Assembly: GCA_963704075.1 (NCBI GenBank)
Contig: CAVPGV010000020.1
Location: 62,001-126,000 of the forward strand
DNA length: 64,000 nucleotides
Reading direction: 5' to 3'
From: JADKAV01 sp963704075
Lineage (GTDB): Bacteria > Actinomycetota > Actinomycetes > S36-B12 > UBA10799
The translations under genes were made by a program, and so were the position numbers. Positions 16,194 to 24,536 of the stretch are shown here, piece by piece (positions within the stretch are counted from its first letter, which is position 1; the number at the start of each line of letters is the position of its first letter). Under the pieces are notes generated by a model, which worked only from the letters and a program-made list of their open reading frames with translations, had not been told where the DNA came from and ran no database searches.

Positions 16194-18073
16194 ACGCGCA
16201 GCCGTGGCATCGCACCCTGCTCCGGCAGATGGCGCGCGCCGGGCTCACGCCCGAAGACGTGCCGGACGAGCGGTTCGCCGCCCTTCTGGAACGGGTCTCG
16301 CTGTCCTACGACGACGCGGACAAACAGCGCTATCTGCACGACCGGGCCTTCAGCCTGGCATCCCGGGAGATGCAGGATCTGTACGACAGACTGCAGGAGG
16401 CATCCGAATCCGAAGCCGCTGTCCAGCGCGATCGCCTGAAGGCGGTGTTCGACACCGCCGCCACGGGCCTGATCGTCCTCGAGGACGACGGACGGATCTT
16501 CGACCTGAACCCGGTGGCGGAGATGATCCTGGGTCTGGATCACGACGCGGAGGTCACGGAGCCGATCGCGTCGGTTCTCGTCACTGCCGACCCGGAGGAT
16601 CCCAGCACCGTCGAACTGCAGCACGCGATAGCCATGGGCGAGAACTGGCGGTGCTCGGACGTCCTGCTCCTGAGGCGCGGCGGGACGCTGAGCGCTTCGC
16701 TGTTGTTCCGGCCGATGGCCACCGGCGGGGGCGTGCTCGCCGTGGAGGACATCACGGAACGCAAGAAGGCCCAGGCCGAGCTGATCTGGCGCGCCAACCA
16801 CGACAGCCTCACCGGCCTGCAGAATCGCGCCTCCCTGGTCGATCAGATCCATCGTGCTCTGCAGCGGGCCCGCCGCTACGGCACCTCACTGGCGGTGTTG
16901 TTCATCGACCTCGACCGCTTCAAGCGGGTCAACGACACACTGGGGCACGCGGCCGGTGACGTGTTCCTGGTCGAATGCGCACGTCGTATCGGCTCTGCCA
17001 TCCGGGAGGTCGACACCATCGCCCGAATCGGCGGCGACGAGTTCGTGGTCCTGTGCGAGAACCTCATCGCCGATCCCGACGCCCGGGAGCGCGACACTCG
17101 AGTGATCGCCACCCGCATCATCAAGGCGGTCGACGAGCCGTTCATGCTGGACGGCAACCCCGCCTACGTCGAGGCCAGCATCGGCGCGACGTTCTCGCAG
17201 GGCGCTCCGGTCGGTCCGGATACCTTGCTGCGGGATGCGGACGTCGCACTGTACGAAGCCAAGAAATTCGGAGGGTCGGCACTGGCGTTCTACGACGATT
17301 CGATGATCGACCGGATGCAATACGCCCTCGAACTGGAGCGGCAACTGCGCAGGGCGCTGCCGACCGACGAACTGTGGATGGCCTACCAACCCATCCTGAT
17401 GCTTGACGGCGGCGACATCATCGGGTTCGAAGCACTGGCACGATGGAACTCCCCCAAGGGCGCGATCGCACCTGAAGAGTTCATCGCTACCGCGGAATCC
17501 GCAGGCCTGCTCAACGACTTGGGCCGGCGGCTGATCCGCCAGTCCCTGCTCTTCCTGACCGATCTTCCTGGCGACCTCCGGGTGTTCATCAACATGTCTC
17601 CGAGCCAGGTCGCGGCCGATGGCATCATCGAATGGTTCGACGAGGCGATCAAGGACACGGGCGCGGATCCACGCCGTCTGGTCATCGAGATCACGGAGAC
17701 CGCTACGCTGGCCGACTTCCGGATCGGTCAGCGTCTCGCGGAATTCCAGTCCCGCGGCATGTCCATCGCGCTGGACGACTTCGGATCGGGGCACTCCTCG
17801 CTGTCGAGTCTGCGCACCCTGCCGCTGAATCTGATCAAGCTTGACCGGTCCTTCCTGAACTCGACGGTCGACGACCCGCGCGCCGAGTCGCTGGCCCGCA
17901 TGCTGTGCGAGTTGGGCCACGCATTGGGCATCAGCATCGTGGCCGAAGGGATCGAGGACGACGAGCAGCGCCGGTTCGCCCAGGACATGGGGTGTCAGTA
18001 CGGGCAGGGCGTCCTGCTCGGAGCGCCAACCACACCGGAGAAAGCCTTGGCGCATGTGACCCAGCACGTGTGA
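16190..18073 (+). CDS. PAS-GGDEF-EAL cyclic-di-GMP enzyme
   Basis: 627 aa. After a helical N-terminus comes a PAS-like domain (about residues 85-195: AVFDTAATGLIVLEDDGRIFDLNPVAEMILGL). The GGDEF domain has NHDSLTGLQNRASL, FIDLDRFKRVNDTLGHAAGD and the intact catalytic RIGGDEFVVL. The EAL domain has FEALARW, NMSPSQV, EITET, DDFGSGHSSLSSL, KLDRSFL and VAEGIE, so catalytic residues look intact there too. Both c-di-GMP synthesis and hydrolysis are possible. No membrane helix or signal peptide is visible, so it is cytoplasmic. Coupled to the upstream FIST gene by a 4-nt overlap. Confidence 0.95.
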   Translation: MNAQPWHRTLLRQMARAGLTPEDVPDERFAALLERVSLSYDDADKQRYLHDRAFSLASREMQDLYDRLQEASESEAAVQRDRLKAVFDTAATGLIVLEDDGRIFDLNPVAEMILGLDHDAEVTEPIASVLVTADPEDPSTVELQHAIAMGENWRCSDVLLLRRGGTLSASLLFRPMATGGGVLAVEDITERKKAQAELIWRANHDSLTGLQNRASLVDQIHRALQRARRYGTSLAVLFIDLDRFKRVNDTLGHAAGDVFLVECARRIGSAIREVDTIARIGGDEFVVLCENLIADPDARERDTRVIATRIIKAVDEPFMLDGNPAYVEASIGATFSQGAPVGPDTLLRDADVALYEAKKFGGSALAFYDDSMIDRMQYALELERQLRRALPTDELWMAYQPILMLDGGDIIGFEALARWNSPKGAIAPEEFIATAESAGLLNDLGRRLIRQSLLFLTDLPGDLRVFINMSPSQVAADGIIEWFDEAIKDTGADPRRLVIEITETATLADFRIGQRLAEFQSRGMSIALDDFGSGHSSLSSLRTLPLNLIKLDRSFLNSTVDDPRAESLARMLCELGHALGISIVAEGIEDDEQRRFAQDMGCQYGQGVLLGAPTTPEKALAHVTQHV

Positions 18074-18174
18074 GGCGCGGCCCTGGGATTGCGCCGGACG
18101 CCGTGAGCCATCATCGACGCAGCGTCGGATTCTGGAGTTGGCGGGCTCAGGATCTGAAGCGCGGCCGACGGTAC

Positions 18175-19626
18175 CTATCCCGTTACCAAGGCCAGTCGCC
18201 GCAGTGACTCCTCACGGCCCAGCAATTCCATGGACTCGAACAACGGCGGCGACACCCGGCGACCGGTGATGGCCACACGCACCGGCCCGAACGCCAGTTT
18301 CGGCTTCAAGCCCATGCCGTCCACCAGCGCCTCACGCAGCGCGGACTGGATCGCGTCGGCCGTGAACTCCGACAGGTCGGCGACCGCTGCCGAGGCGGCC
18401 CGGACGACCTGCAGGCCCTGCTCGGTCAACATCTTCTGCGCATCATCGGGATCGACGGCGAAACCGTCGCCGGCGAACAGGAACCCGAGCATGCCCGAGG
18501 CCTGTCCCAACGTCTCCATGCGCTCCTGGACCAGCGGGGTCGCCTGGACAAGGAGGTCCCATTGTCCGGGCGTGACATCCGCACCCAGCACCCCGTCGCG
18601 TTGCAGGAACGGCAGCATCCGGTCGGCCAGGTCGTCGACGGCCAGAGTGCGGATCCAGTCCCCGTTGATCGCCGTGCACTTCTTGATGTCGAAGCGAGCC
18701 GGACTCAGGTTGACCCGCGAGACGTCGAATGCGTCGGCCATCTCCTGTAAGGAGAAGAATTCGCGGTCCTCCCCGATCGACCAGCCCAGCAGCGCCAGGT
18801 AGTTCGCCATCGCTTCGGGCAGGAAGCCCTGCTCGACGTAGGTATTGAAGTTCGACTGGGGATCGCGCTTGCTCAGCTTCTTGTTGCCCTCGCCCATCAC
18901 GTACGGCAGATGCCCGAAGCGGGGAACCGGGGCGCCCAGCGCTTCGTACATCGCCAACTGCCGCGGCGTGCTGGACAACAGGTCCTCCCCGCGCAGCACG
19001 TGGGTGATGCGCATCGCCACATCGTCCACGGGGTTGACCAGCGTGTACAGCGGCTCACCGTTGGCGCGCACGATGACGAAGTCGGGCACATGCTCATCGC
19101 GCACGTGCATCTGACCCCGCACGAGGTCGTCCCAGTGCCAGTCGTGGTCGGGCATCCGCAGACGGACCACCGGCTGCCGACCCTCGTCGCGGTATCGCTC
19201 GACCTGCTCCTCGGTGAGCGAACGGCAGGTCCCCTCGTAGCCCGGCGGTCGTTTCTCCTGTCGGGCCACCTCGCGGCGCTGCTCGAGTTCTTCGGGGGTG
19301 CAGTAGCAGTGGTAGGCCTTGCCGTCCGCGATCAGCTGCGCAGCGGCTTGCTCGTAAAGAGGCAGACGCTGGGACTGCCGGTACGGTTCGTGCGGCCCGC
19401 CGACCTCGGGTCCCTCGTCCCAGTCGAGGTGCAACCAGCGCAGGGTGTCGAGCAGCGCCTGGTAGCTCTGCTCGGAATCCCGGGCCGAATCGGTGTCCTC
19501 GATCCGGAACACGAAGGTCCCGCCCGTGTGTCGGGCATATGCCCAGTTGAACAGCGCGGTTCTCACCATGCCCACGTGCGGATTGCCGGTGGGTGATGGG
19601 CAGAAACGCACGCGCACCTCACTCAT
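18175..19626 (-). CDS. gltX: glutamyl-tRNA synthetase
   Basis: 483 aa class I synthetase. HIGH-region FCPSPTGNPHVGMVRTAL, RIEDTD, then HVLRGEDLLSSTPRQLAMYEALG and the KMSKS-equivalent KKLSKRDPQ are present. Since tRNA-Gln is also nearby, in Actinomycetota this enzyme normally also charges tRNA-Gln with Glu for later amidation by GatCAB (family knowledge). It overlaps the upstream FAH-family gene by 4 nt (ATGA). Confidence 0.97.
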   Translation of the reverse strand: MSEVRVRFCPSPTGNPHVGMVRTALFNWAYARHTGGTFVFRIEDTDSARDSEQSYQALLDTLRWLHLDWDEGPEVGGPHEPYRQSQRLPLYEQAAAQLIADGKAYHCYCTPEELEQRREVARQEKRPPGYEGTCRSLTEEQVERYRDEGRQPVVRLRMPDHDWHWDDLVRGQMHVRDEHVPDFVIVRANGEPLYTLVNPVDDVAMRITHVLRGEDLLSSTPRQLAMYEALGAPVPRFGHLPYVMGEGNKKLSKRDPQSNFNTYVEQGFLPEAMANYLALLGWSIGEDREFFSLQEMADAFDVSRVNLSPARFDIKKCTAINGDWIRTLAVDDLADRMLPFLQRDGVLGADVTPGQWDLLVQATPLVQERMETLGQASGMLGFLFAGDGFAVDPDDAQKMLTEQGLQVVRAASAAVADLSEFTADAIQSALREALVDGMGLKPKLAFGPVRVAITGRRVSPPLFESMELLGREESLRRLALVTG

Positions 19627-20402
19627 GAGAAGACTCCTGTGTCACTGACGATGTTGTCCAACGTGCCTATCCCCTCGACCGTGACGGTCACGGTGTCTCC
19701 GTTGCGCAGCGGCCCCACGCCGGCGGGCGTTCCGGTCAGGATGACGTCACCGGGCACCAGCGTCATGACGCTGCTGATCCATGCCACCAGTTCCGGGATG
19801 CCGCGCACCATGTCCGCCGTGGTCCCGTCCTGGCGGATCTGCTCGTTGACCTCACACTCGATGGCCAGGTCGTCCGGGTCGATGTCGGTGGCGATCCAGG
19901 GGCCCAACGGACAGAACGTGTCGAAGCCCTTGGCCCGCCCCCACTGCCCGTCGACAGCCTGCAGATCGCGCGCCGTCACATCGTTGGCGCAGGTGTAGCC
20001 GAGGATGACTTCCGGCACCCGGTGCTCGGGCACGTCCTTGCACAGCCTGCCGATCACCACCGCGAGCTCGGCCTCGTGCTCCACCTGCCGGGACTGCTCC
20101 GGAAGCCGGATCACCGCCTCCGGGCCGATGACGGCGGTGGACGGCTTGAGGAAGATGATCGGCTCGGCCGGGACCTCGCCTCCCATTTCGCGGGCGTGAT
20201 CGGCGTAGTTCTTCGCCACCGCGATGATCTTCGTCGGTAGCACCGGCGCCAACAGATCCACTTCGTCGATGTGATGCTCCACGCCCGTCACCTCGATCCC
20301 GGCGACCTCGGGGAACGGGGTGCCGGCGATCTCGCGGATCTGTTCGCCGTCCACGATTCCGTAGGCGACATCCTGTTCGAAGCGGTAGCGCGCGATCCTC
20401 AC
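19623..20402 (-). CDS. fumarylacetoacetate hydrolase family protein
   Basis: 259 aa. Core motifs VAKNYADHAREMGGEVPAEPIIFLKPSTAV, the acidic metal site EHEAELAVVIG, GYTCANDVTARDLQ, KGFDTFCPLGPW and GDVILTGTPAGVGPL define the FAH superfamily (oxaloacetate decarboxylase/acylpyruvase-like enzymes). The exact substrate is uncertain; 2-hydroxyhepta-2,4-diene-1,7-dioate isomerase is a common but unreliable label. The start GTG 20402 lies 7 nt after TAGGCT (20410-20415, minus strand) with no ribosome binding site, so the gene appears leaderless and drives gltX as well. Confidence 0.88.
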   Translation of the reverse strand: MRIARYRFEQDVAYGIVDGEQIREIAGTPFPEVAGIEVTGVEHHIDEVDLLAPVLPTKIIAVAKNYADHAREMGGEVPAEPIIFLKPSTAVIGPEAVIRLPEQSRQVEHEAELAVVIGRLCKDVPEHRVPEVILGYTCANDVTARDLQAVDGQWGRAKGFDTFCPLGPWIATDIDPDDLAIECEVNEQIRQDGTTADMVRGIPELVAWISSVMTLVPGDVILTGTPAGVGPLRNGDTVTVTVEGIGTLDNIVSDTGVFS

Positions 20403-20434
20403 ACGGTCGAGCCTACTTGGCCCCCTGGACCGGT

Positions 20435-21436
20435 TCAGACGGCTGCGGCCAGCAAAGACCGAACGCGAGCCGACCCTTCCGGCAGAACCCGGTCGATCGT
20501 CGCGACAAGGACGTCCGCGAAGCCCTCATCGGCCCCCTGGCCCGACAGCACCTCTCGACACCAGGCCATGTGGTCGGCCAGCAGTGCGGGCTCGTCCAGC
20601 AGTGCCGCCCCGACACAGGTCCGCGCCATCAGCCACAGCTGTTCACGGGTCTGCTCCGGCGGCATAGCGAGTTCAGCCAGATGCGGGGCCAGACGCAGGG
20701 AGTCCTCGACCACTCGCGGCAGCGCATGCCACACCGGCTCGAGATCTTCCCAGTCCTCACGCAGGAGCGGTTCGCGGGGGACCTTGCCGGATCGCTGCGC
20801 GTCCTCCAGCCAGGCCGAGGCATCCGTGGGGTCGGCGGCGTAGGCGTCAGCGCCAATGCGTTCGGCCAGTTCCGACGAACCGTCGAAGAGCCGGCCTCCG
20901 ACGATCACCCGCATGCCCGCCGCGCGCAGCGCCGATACGGTACGCCAGGCGCCGGTCAGGTGTGCTGCGGACGAACACGACACCCCAACCGCGACACCTG
21001 CATCCCTGCTCGCCTCTTCGCCCAGGTCGGCCGCGGGCACCGACGGACTGATGAGTCTGGTGTCCCACCCCAGGACGCGCCAGGTGAGCGCCACCATCTC
21101 CGCGGGCAAGGTGTGCCACTCCCCTTCGGCACTGACCATCAGGACTCGGCCGCGGTCCGGGCGCGGAGCTGCTTCCATGAGCCGTGGCAGATGCAGACAC
21201 GCGGCGGTGATTGCCGATGCCACATGCTCCTCGGCGATGCTGATGGTGCCGTCCTGCCACAACGATCCGATCTCTGCCTGGACCGGGGCCAGGACTCCGG
21301 CCACCAGGTCGGCTGTCGACACGCCCTTCAGGAGCACCATGTCCAGGATCGTCGCCGCCGTCTCAGAACGCCCCTCGAGTGCCGCCACCAGATAGTGGGC
21401 TCGAGCGGCGTCCAGAACGTCGCTGTCAACGGTCAC
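20435..21436 (-). CDS. CarH-like cobalamin-binding protein lacking a DNA-binding domain
   Basis: 333 aa. The first 90 residues resemble the four-helix bundle of CarH/LitR photoreceptors and carry their Wx9EH motif exactly (W60...E70-H71, in LWQDGTISIAEEHVAS). Residues about 95-200 form a B12-binding Rossmann fold with EGEWH at 104-108, similar to the ExH lower-ligand motif of CarH although the usual Gly after it is Pro. There is no MerR helix-turn-helix. The C-terminal 130 residues are helical and unassigned. A light- or B12-responsive adaptor is inferred. It lies just downstream of cimA on the same strand. Confidence 0.75.
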   Translation of the reverse strand: MTVDSDVLDAARAHYLVAALEGRSETAATILDMVLLKGVSTADLVAGVLAPVQAEIGSLWQDGTISIAEEHVASAITAACLHLPRLMEAAPRPDRGRVLMVSAEGEWHTLPAEMVALTWRVLGWDTRLISPSVPAADLGEEASRDAGVAVGVSCSSAAHLTGAWRTVSALRAAGMRVIVGGRLFDGSSELAERIGADAYAADPTDASAWLEDAQRSGKVPREPLLREDWEDLEPVWHALPRVVEDSLRLAPHLAELAMPPEQTREQLWLMARTCVGAALLDEPALLADHMAWCREVLSGQGADEGFADVLVATIDRVLPEGSARVRSLLAAAV

Positions 21437-21512
21437 GGCGATGGTCCTTCGGGCACGTCCAGCGCCTCCCCATACCCACGACGCTACCCCAGAACTCGGG
21501 GGTCGGGGTGAT

Positions 21513-23090
21513 TCATTCCCGAACGGCAGCCAGCAGCCCGTAGGCGACCGCGTCCTCCAGCGCCATCCAGGATGCTGCGATCACGTTCTCGTGTACCCCG
21601 ACCGTGTCCCATCGGCGGATGCCGTCGGTCGAACCGACGAGTGTGCGGGTCACTGCCCCGGTGCCCCGCACCCCTTCGAGAATGCGCACCTTGTAGTCCA
21701 CCAGGTGCAGTTCGGCCAGCTCCGGGTACAACCCGGTAAGCGCCGATCGTAGGGCGTTGTCCAAGGCGTTGACCGGCCCGTTCCCCTCGCCCACGGCGAC
21801 CATGCGCTGATCCCCCGCGACGAGTTTCACGGTGGCCTCGCTGACCACGCTGCCGTCCAGTCGTTGCTCCACAATGGTGCGCCAGGACTCCACGGTGAAC
21901 GGGCGGGTACGGCCATGTTCGCGTTCGTCGACGATGAGCAATTCGAACGAGGCATCTGCAGCCTCGAACGTCCAGCCCTGCGATTCGAGGTCCTTGACCC
22001 TGTCCACGACCCTGCCGAGCAGCGCCGGATCGCCTGACAGGTCATAGCCGAGTTCCCTGCCTTTGAGTTCCACGGACGCGCGACCCGCCATCTCCGTCAC
22101 CAACACCCGCATGTCGTTGCCGACCACCGATGCGTCCTCGTGGTTGTACAGGTCGTAGTTGACCTTCAGCGCGCTGGCGTGCAGACCCGCTTTGTGCGCG
22201 AACGAACTCACACCGACGTATGGCTGGTGAGTGTCCGGGGCGATGTTGGCGATCTCCGCGATCGCGTGGGAGATGCGCAGAGACTCCCGCAGGTGATCGG
22301 CAGGCAGGACCTTCAACCCCAGTTTGAGTTCCAGGTTCGCCACCACCACGAACAGATCGGCGTTGCCGGTGCGTTCGCCATAGCCGTTGGCCGTGCATTG
22401 CGCATGCGTCGCGCCGGCCTCGACAGCAGCGATGGTGTTGGCCACCGCGCAACCGGTGTCGTCCTGGCAGTGGATTCCGAGTCGTCCTCGCACGCGCGAA
22501 CGCACATCCCCGACGATCCGGGTGATCCCCGACGGCAGCATCCCGCCGTTGGTGTCGCACATCACCGCGGCCTCGGCACCGGCGTCGAGTGCGGCACGCA
22601 CCACCGACACCGCGTAGTCGGCATCGTGTTTGTACCCGTCGAAGAAGTGCTCGCAGTCGACGAACACCCGCCGCCCCTGAGCGATCAGGTGCTCAACGGT
22701 GTCGCTGACCATGGCGATGTTCTCCTCGCCAGTGGTCCGCAGCGCCTCGTGGACGTGCCGGATGTCGGACTTCGCCACCAGCGTTATCACCGGCGCCTGG
22801 GACGCCAGCAGGGCTGCGACTTGGGGGTCGTCGGCTACCGCCACACCGGCCTTGCGGGTGGCCCCGAACGCGACCAGCGTGGCGTTGCGCAGTTTGAGCT
22901 CCGACGCTGCCCGGGCGAAGAACTCGGTGTCCTTGGGCATGGCTCCCGGCCAGCCGCCCTCGATGAAGCCGACTCCGTACTCGTCGAGCAGCCGGGAAAT
23001 GGCGAGCTTGTCCTCCACCGAGAACGAGATGCCCTCGCGCTGGGCACCGTCGCGCAGCGTGGTGTCGAACAACTGGAACTGCTCGTCCAT
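21513..23090 (-). CDS. cimA: (R)-citramalate synthase
   Basis: 525 aa. Condenses acetyl-CoA with pyruvate to citramalate, the entry to threonine-independent isoleucine synthesis. TIM-barrel motifs: LFDTTLRDGAQREGISFSVEDKL, GVGFIEGGWPGAMPKD, CDTNGGMLP, GIHCQDDTGCAVANT and AGATHAQCTANGYGERTGNADL; the C-terminal regulatory LeuA-dimer domain follows (GPVNALDNALRSAL). GWPGAMPKD and the overall length distinguish it from LeuA, which is present separately at 30621. ATG 23090 is preceded by GGAAGGA. A leader peptide and terminator lie upstream. Confidence 0.93.
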   Translation of the reverse strand: MDEQFQLFDTTLRDGAQREGISFSVEDKLAISRLLDEYGVGFIEGGWPGAMPKDTEFFARAASELKLRNATLVAFGATRKAGVAVADDPQVAALLASQAPVITLVAKSDIRHVHEALRTTGEENIAMVSDTVEHLIAQGRRVFVDCEHFFDGYKHDADYAVSVVRAALDAGAEAAVMCDTNGGMLPSGITRIVGDVRSRVRGRLGIHCQDDTGCAVANTIAAVEAGATHAQCTANGYGERTGNADLFVVVANLELKLGLKVLPADHLRESLRISHAIAEIANIAPDTHQPYVGVSSFAHKAGLHASALKVNYDLYNHEDASVVGNDMRVLVTEMAGRASVELKGRELGYDLSGDPALLGRVVDRVKDLESQGWTFEAADASFELLIVDEREHGRTRPFTVESWRTIVEQRLDGSVVSEATVKLVAGDQRMVAVGEGNGPVNALDNALRSALTGLYPELAELHLVDYKVRILEGVRGTGAVTRTLVGSTDGIRRWDTVGVHENVIAASWMALEDAVAYGLLAAVRE

Positions 23091-23105
23091 GTCTATCCTT
23101 CCAAC

Positions 23106-23140
23106 GAAAAACCCCCGGGCCCGGCGGGGCACGAGGGTTT
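23106..23140 (-). terminator. cimA attenuator terminator
   Basis: On the minus strand, AAACCC...GGGTTT closes a GC-rich stem (CCCCG pairing with CGGGG) followed by five Ts, 15 nt before the cimA start. It lies between the leader peptide and the gene, the classic place for an attenuation terminator. Confidence 0.7.
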
Positions 23141-23173
23141 GCGCATCGACCGATTACTCAGTGGTCGATGCGC
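23141..23173 (-). promoter_or_regulatory. cimA leader pause hairpin
   Basis: Perfect 11-bp stem GCGCATCGACC / GGTCGATGCGC. Its 5' arm (minus strand) overlaps the end of the leader peptide frame, so a stalled ribosome would block it. Confidence 0.65.
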
Positions 23174-23199
23174 CCATCAATAATCAGCGCGTGAAGCAC
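23158..23199 (-). CDS. cimA leader peptide MLHALIIDGRIDH
   Basis: 13-codon frame GTG...TGA encoding MLHALIIDGRIDH, with consecutive Ile-Ile codons after Leu and a third Ile, matching the product pathway of cimA. A weak -10-like AACACT ends 6 nt before the GTG, consistent with a leaderless start. A pause hairpin and terminator follow. Ribosome stalling at Ile codons under isoleucine shortage is inferred. Confidence 0.6.
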   Translation of the reverse strand: MLHALIIDGRIDH

Positions 23200-23441
23200 G
23201 CACCCAGTGTTGCACATCGGGCCGCTGGGCGTCCGCCCCCGGGAAGGTTGAACAGATGCGTGCGTCTGAAGGCCCTAAGTGTTCAACCCTGACTGGGCCA
23301 ATCCCCCTGGACAATCCCTCCTGCCAATCCGGGAGAGTTCGTCGTATCCGGGAGCGAATCCACACGAGGCGGAGCCCTCCCGGCTGCATCAAACTCTCCC
23401 CGATCAGACGGACTCTCTCCGCCGGATGCGCCGGCAGCCCC

Positions 23442-24536
23442 CTAGGCCAGTTCGAACATCCAGGCGTGCTTGTCTGGGAGGCGACCCGACTGCAGCCCGA
23501 GCAGGGAGTTGCGCAACTTCATCGTGATCGGACCTGCCCCGCCTTCGGCCACCGTCCATGCCCCGACCCGGCTCTTCACCTGCCCGACCGGCGTCACCAC
23601 CGCAGCAGTTCCGCAGGCGAAGACCTCGGTGATCTCCCCCGACTCGCATCCGGCTTTCCACTGGGCGACACTGATCGGCTCCTCCGACACCTGGATCCCC
23701 AGGTCCTGCTGAGCCATGATCAGAATCGAATCGCGGGTCACCCCCGGAAGCAGCGAACCGGTCAGCGGCGGTGTGACCAGCCGCGCGGAGTCGCCAGCGC
23801 CGAAGACGAAGAACAGGTTCATCCCGCCCATCTCCTCGACCCACTCGTGCTCCTTGGCGTCGAGCCAGACGACCTGGTCGCAGCCGTGCAGGCTCGCCTC
23901 CGCCTGGGCGATCAGCGACGCTGCGTAGTTGCCCGCGCATTTGGCCTCACCCGTGCCGCCGACCGCTGCCCGCACGTAGTCCGGCGTCAGCCAGACGGAC
24001 ACCGGGGCCACCCCGCGCGGGAAGTACGCTCCGGCCGGCGAGGCGATGAGCAGGTATTGGTACTCGTTGGCGGGCTTGACCCCGAGGCCGACTTCGGTCG
24101 AGAACATGAAAGGCCGCAGGTACAGCGACTTCTCGGGGTCCGAGGGCACCCAGTCACCGTCGACCGCCGCGAGTTGCACCAGCGATTCGATGAACAACTC
24201 AGCCGGCATCTCGGGCATCGCCAACCGCCGGGCCGACGAGCGGAAACGGTGCGCGTTGCGCAGCGGGCGGAACGTGCGGATGTGACCGTCGGGATGCCGG
24301 TAGGCCTTCATCCCCTCGAAGATGGACTGTCCGTAGTGGATGAAGTTGGTCGCAGGATCTAGCGAGATCGGCCCGTACGGGACGACACTGGGCTCGTACC
24401 AACCGCGGTCGTCGTGATACCGGATGCTGACCATGTGGTCGGTGAAGTGCTGGCCGAAACCGGGATCCTCCAGGATGGTCTGGCGCTGGTCGGCAGCGAT
24501 CGCGCTGGCGGAGCGCCGAACGGTGAACGTGGTCAT
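23442..24536 (-). CDS. ilvE: branched-chain amino acid aminotransferase
   Basis: 364 aa fold-type IV PLP transaminase, last step of Ile, Leu and Val synthesis. Seen: NFIHYGQSIFEGMKAYRHPDG, FRPLRNAHRFRSSARRLAMP, the PLP-lysine region GTGEAKCAGNYAASL, and LPGVTRDSILIMAQ plus EVFACGTAAVVTPVG near the C-terminus. The start overlaps the leuB stop by 4 nt (ATGA), so leuB-ilvE form an operon. Length is normal. Confidence 0.96.
   Translation of the reverse strand: MTTFTVRRSASAIAADQRQTILEDPGFGQHFTDHMVSIRYHDDRGWYEPSVVPYGPISLDPATNFIHYGQSIFEGMKAYRHPDGHIRTFRPLRNAHRFRSSARRLAMPEMPAELFIESLVQLAAVDGDWVPSDPEKSLYLRPFMFSTEVGLGVKPANEYQYLLIASPAGAYFPRGVAPVSVWLTPDYVRAAVGGTGEAKCAGNYAASLIAQAEASLHGCDQVVWLDAKEHEWVEEMGGMNLFFVFGAGDSARLVTPPLTGSLLPGVTRDSILIMAQQDLGIQVSEEPISVAQWKAGCESGEITEVFACGTAAVVTPVGQVKSRVGAWTVAEGGAGPITMKLRNSLLGLQSGRLPDKHAWMFELA

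Noticed and set aside
23177..23201. Alternative short frame before cimA ending RASRADY
   Set aside because: It contains no branched-chain residues; the frame one base over gives MLHALIIDGRIDH, which fits the pathway and the hairpin position.
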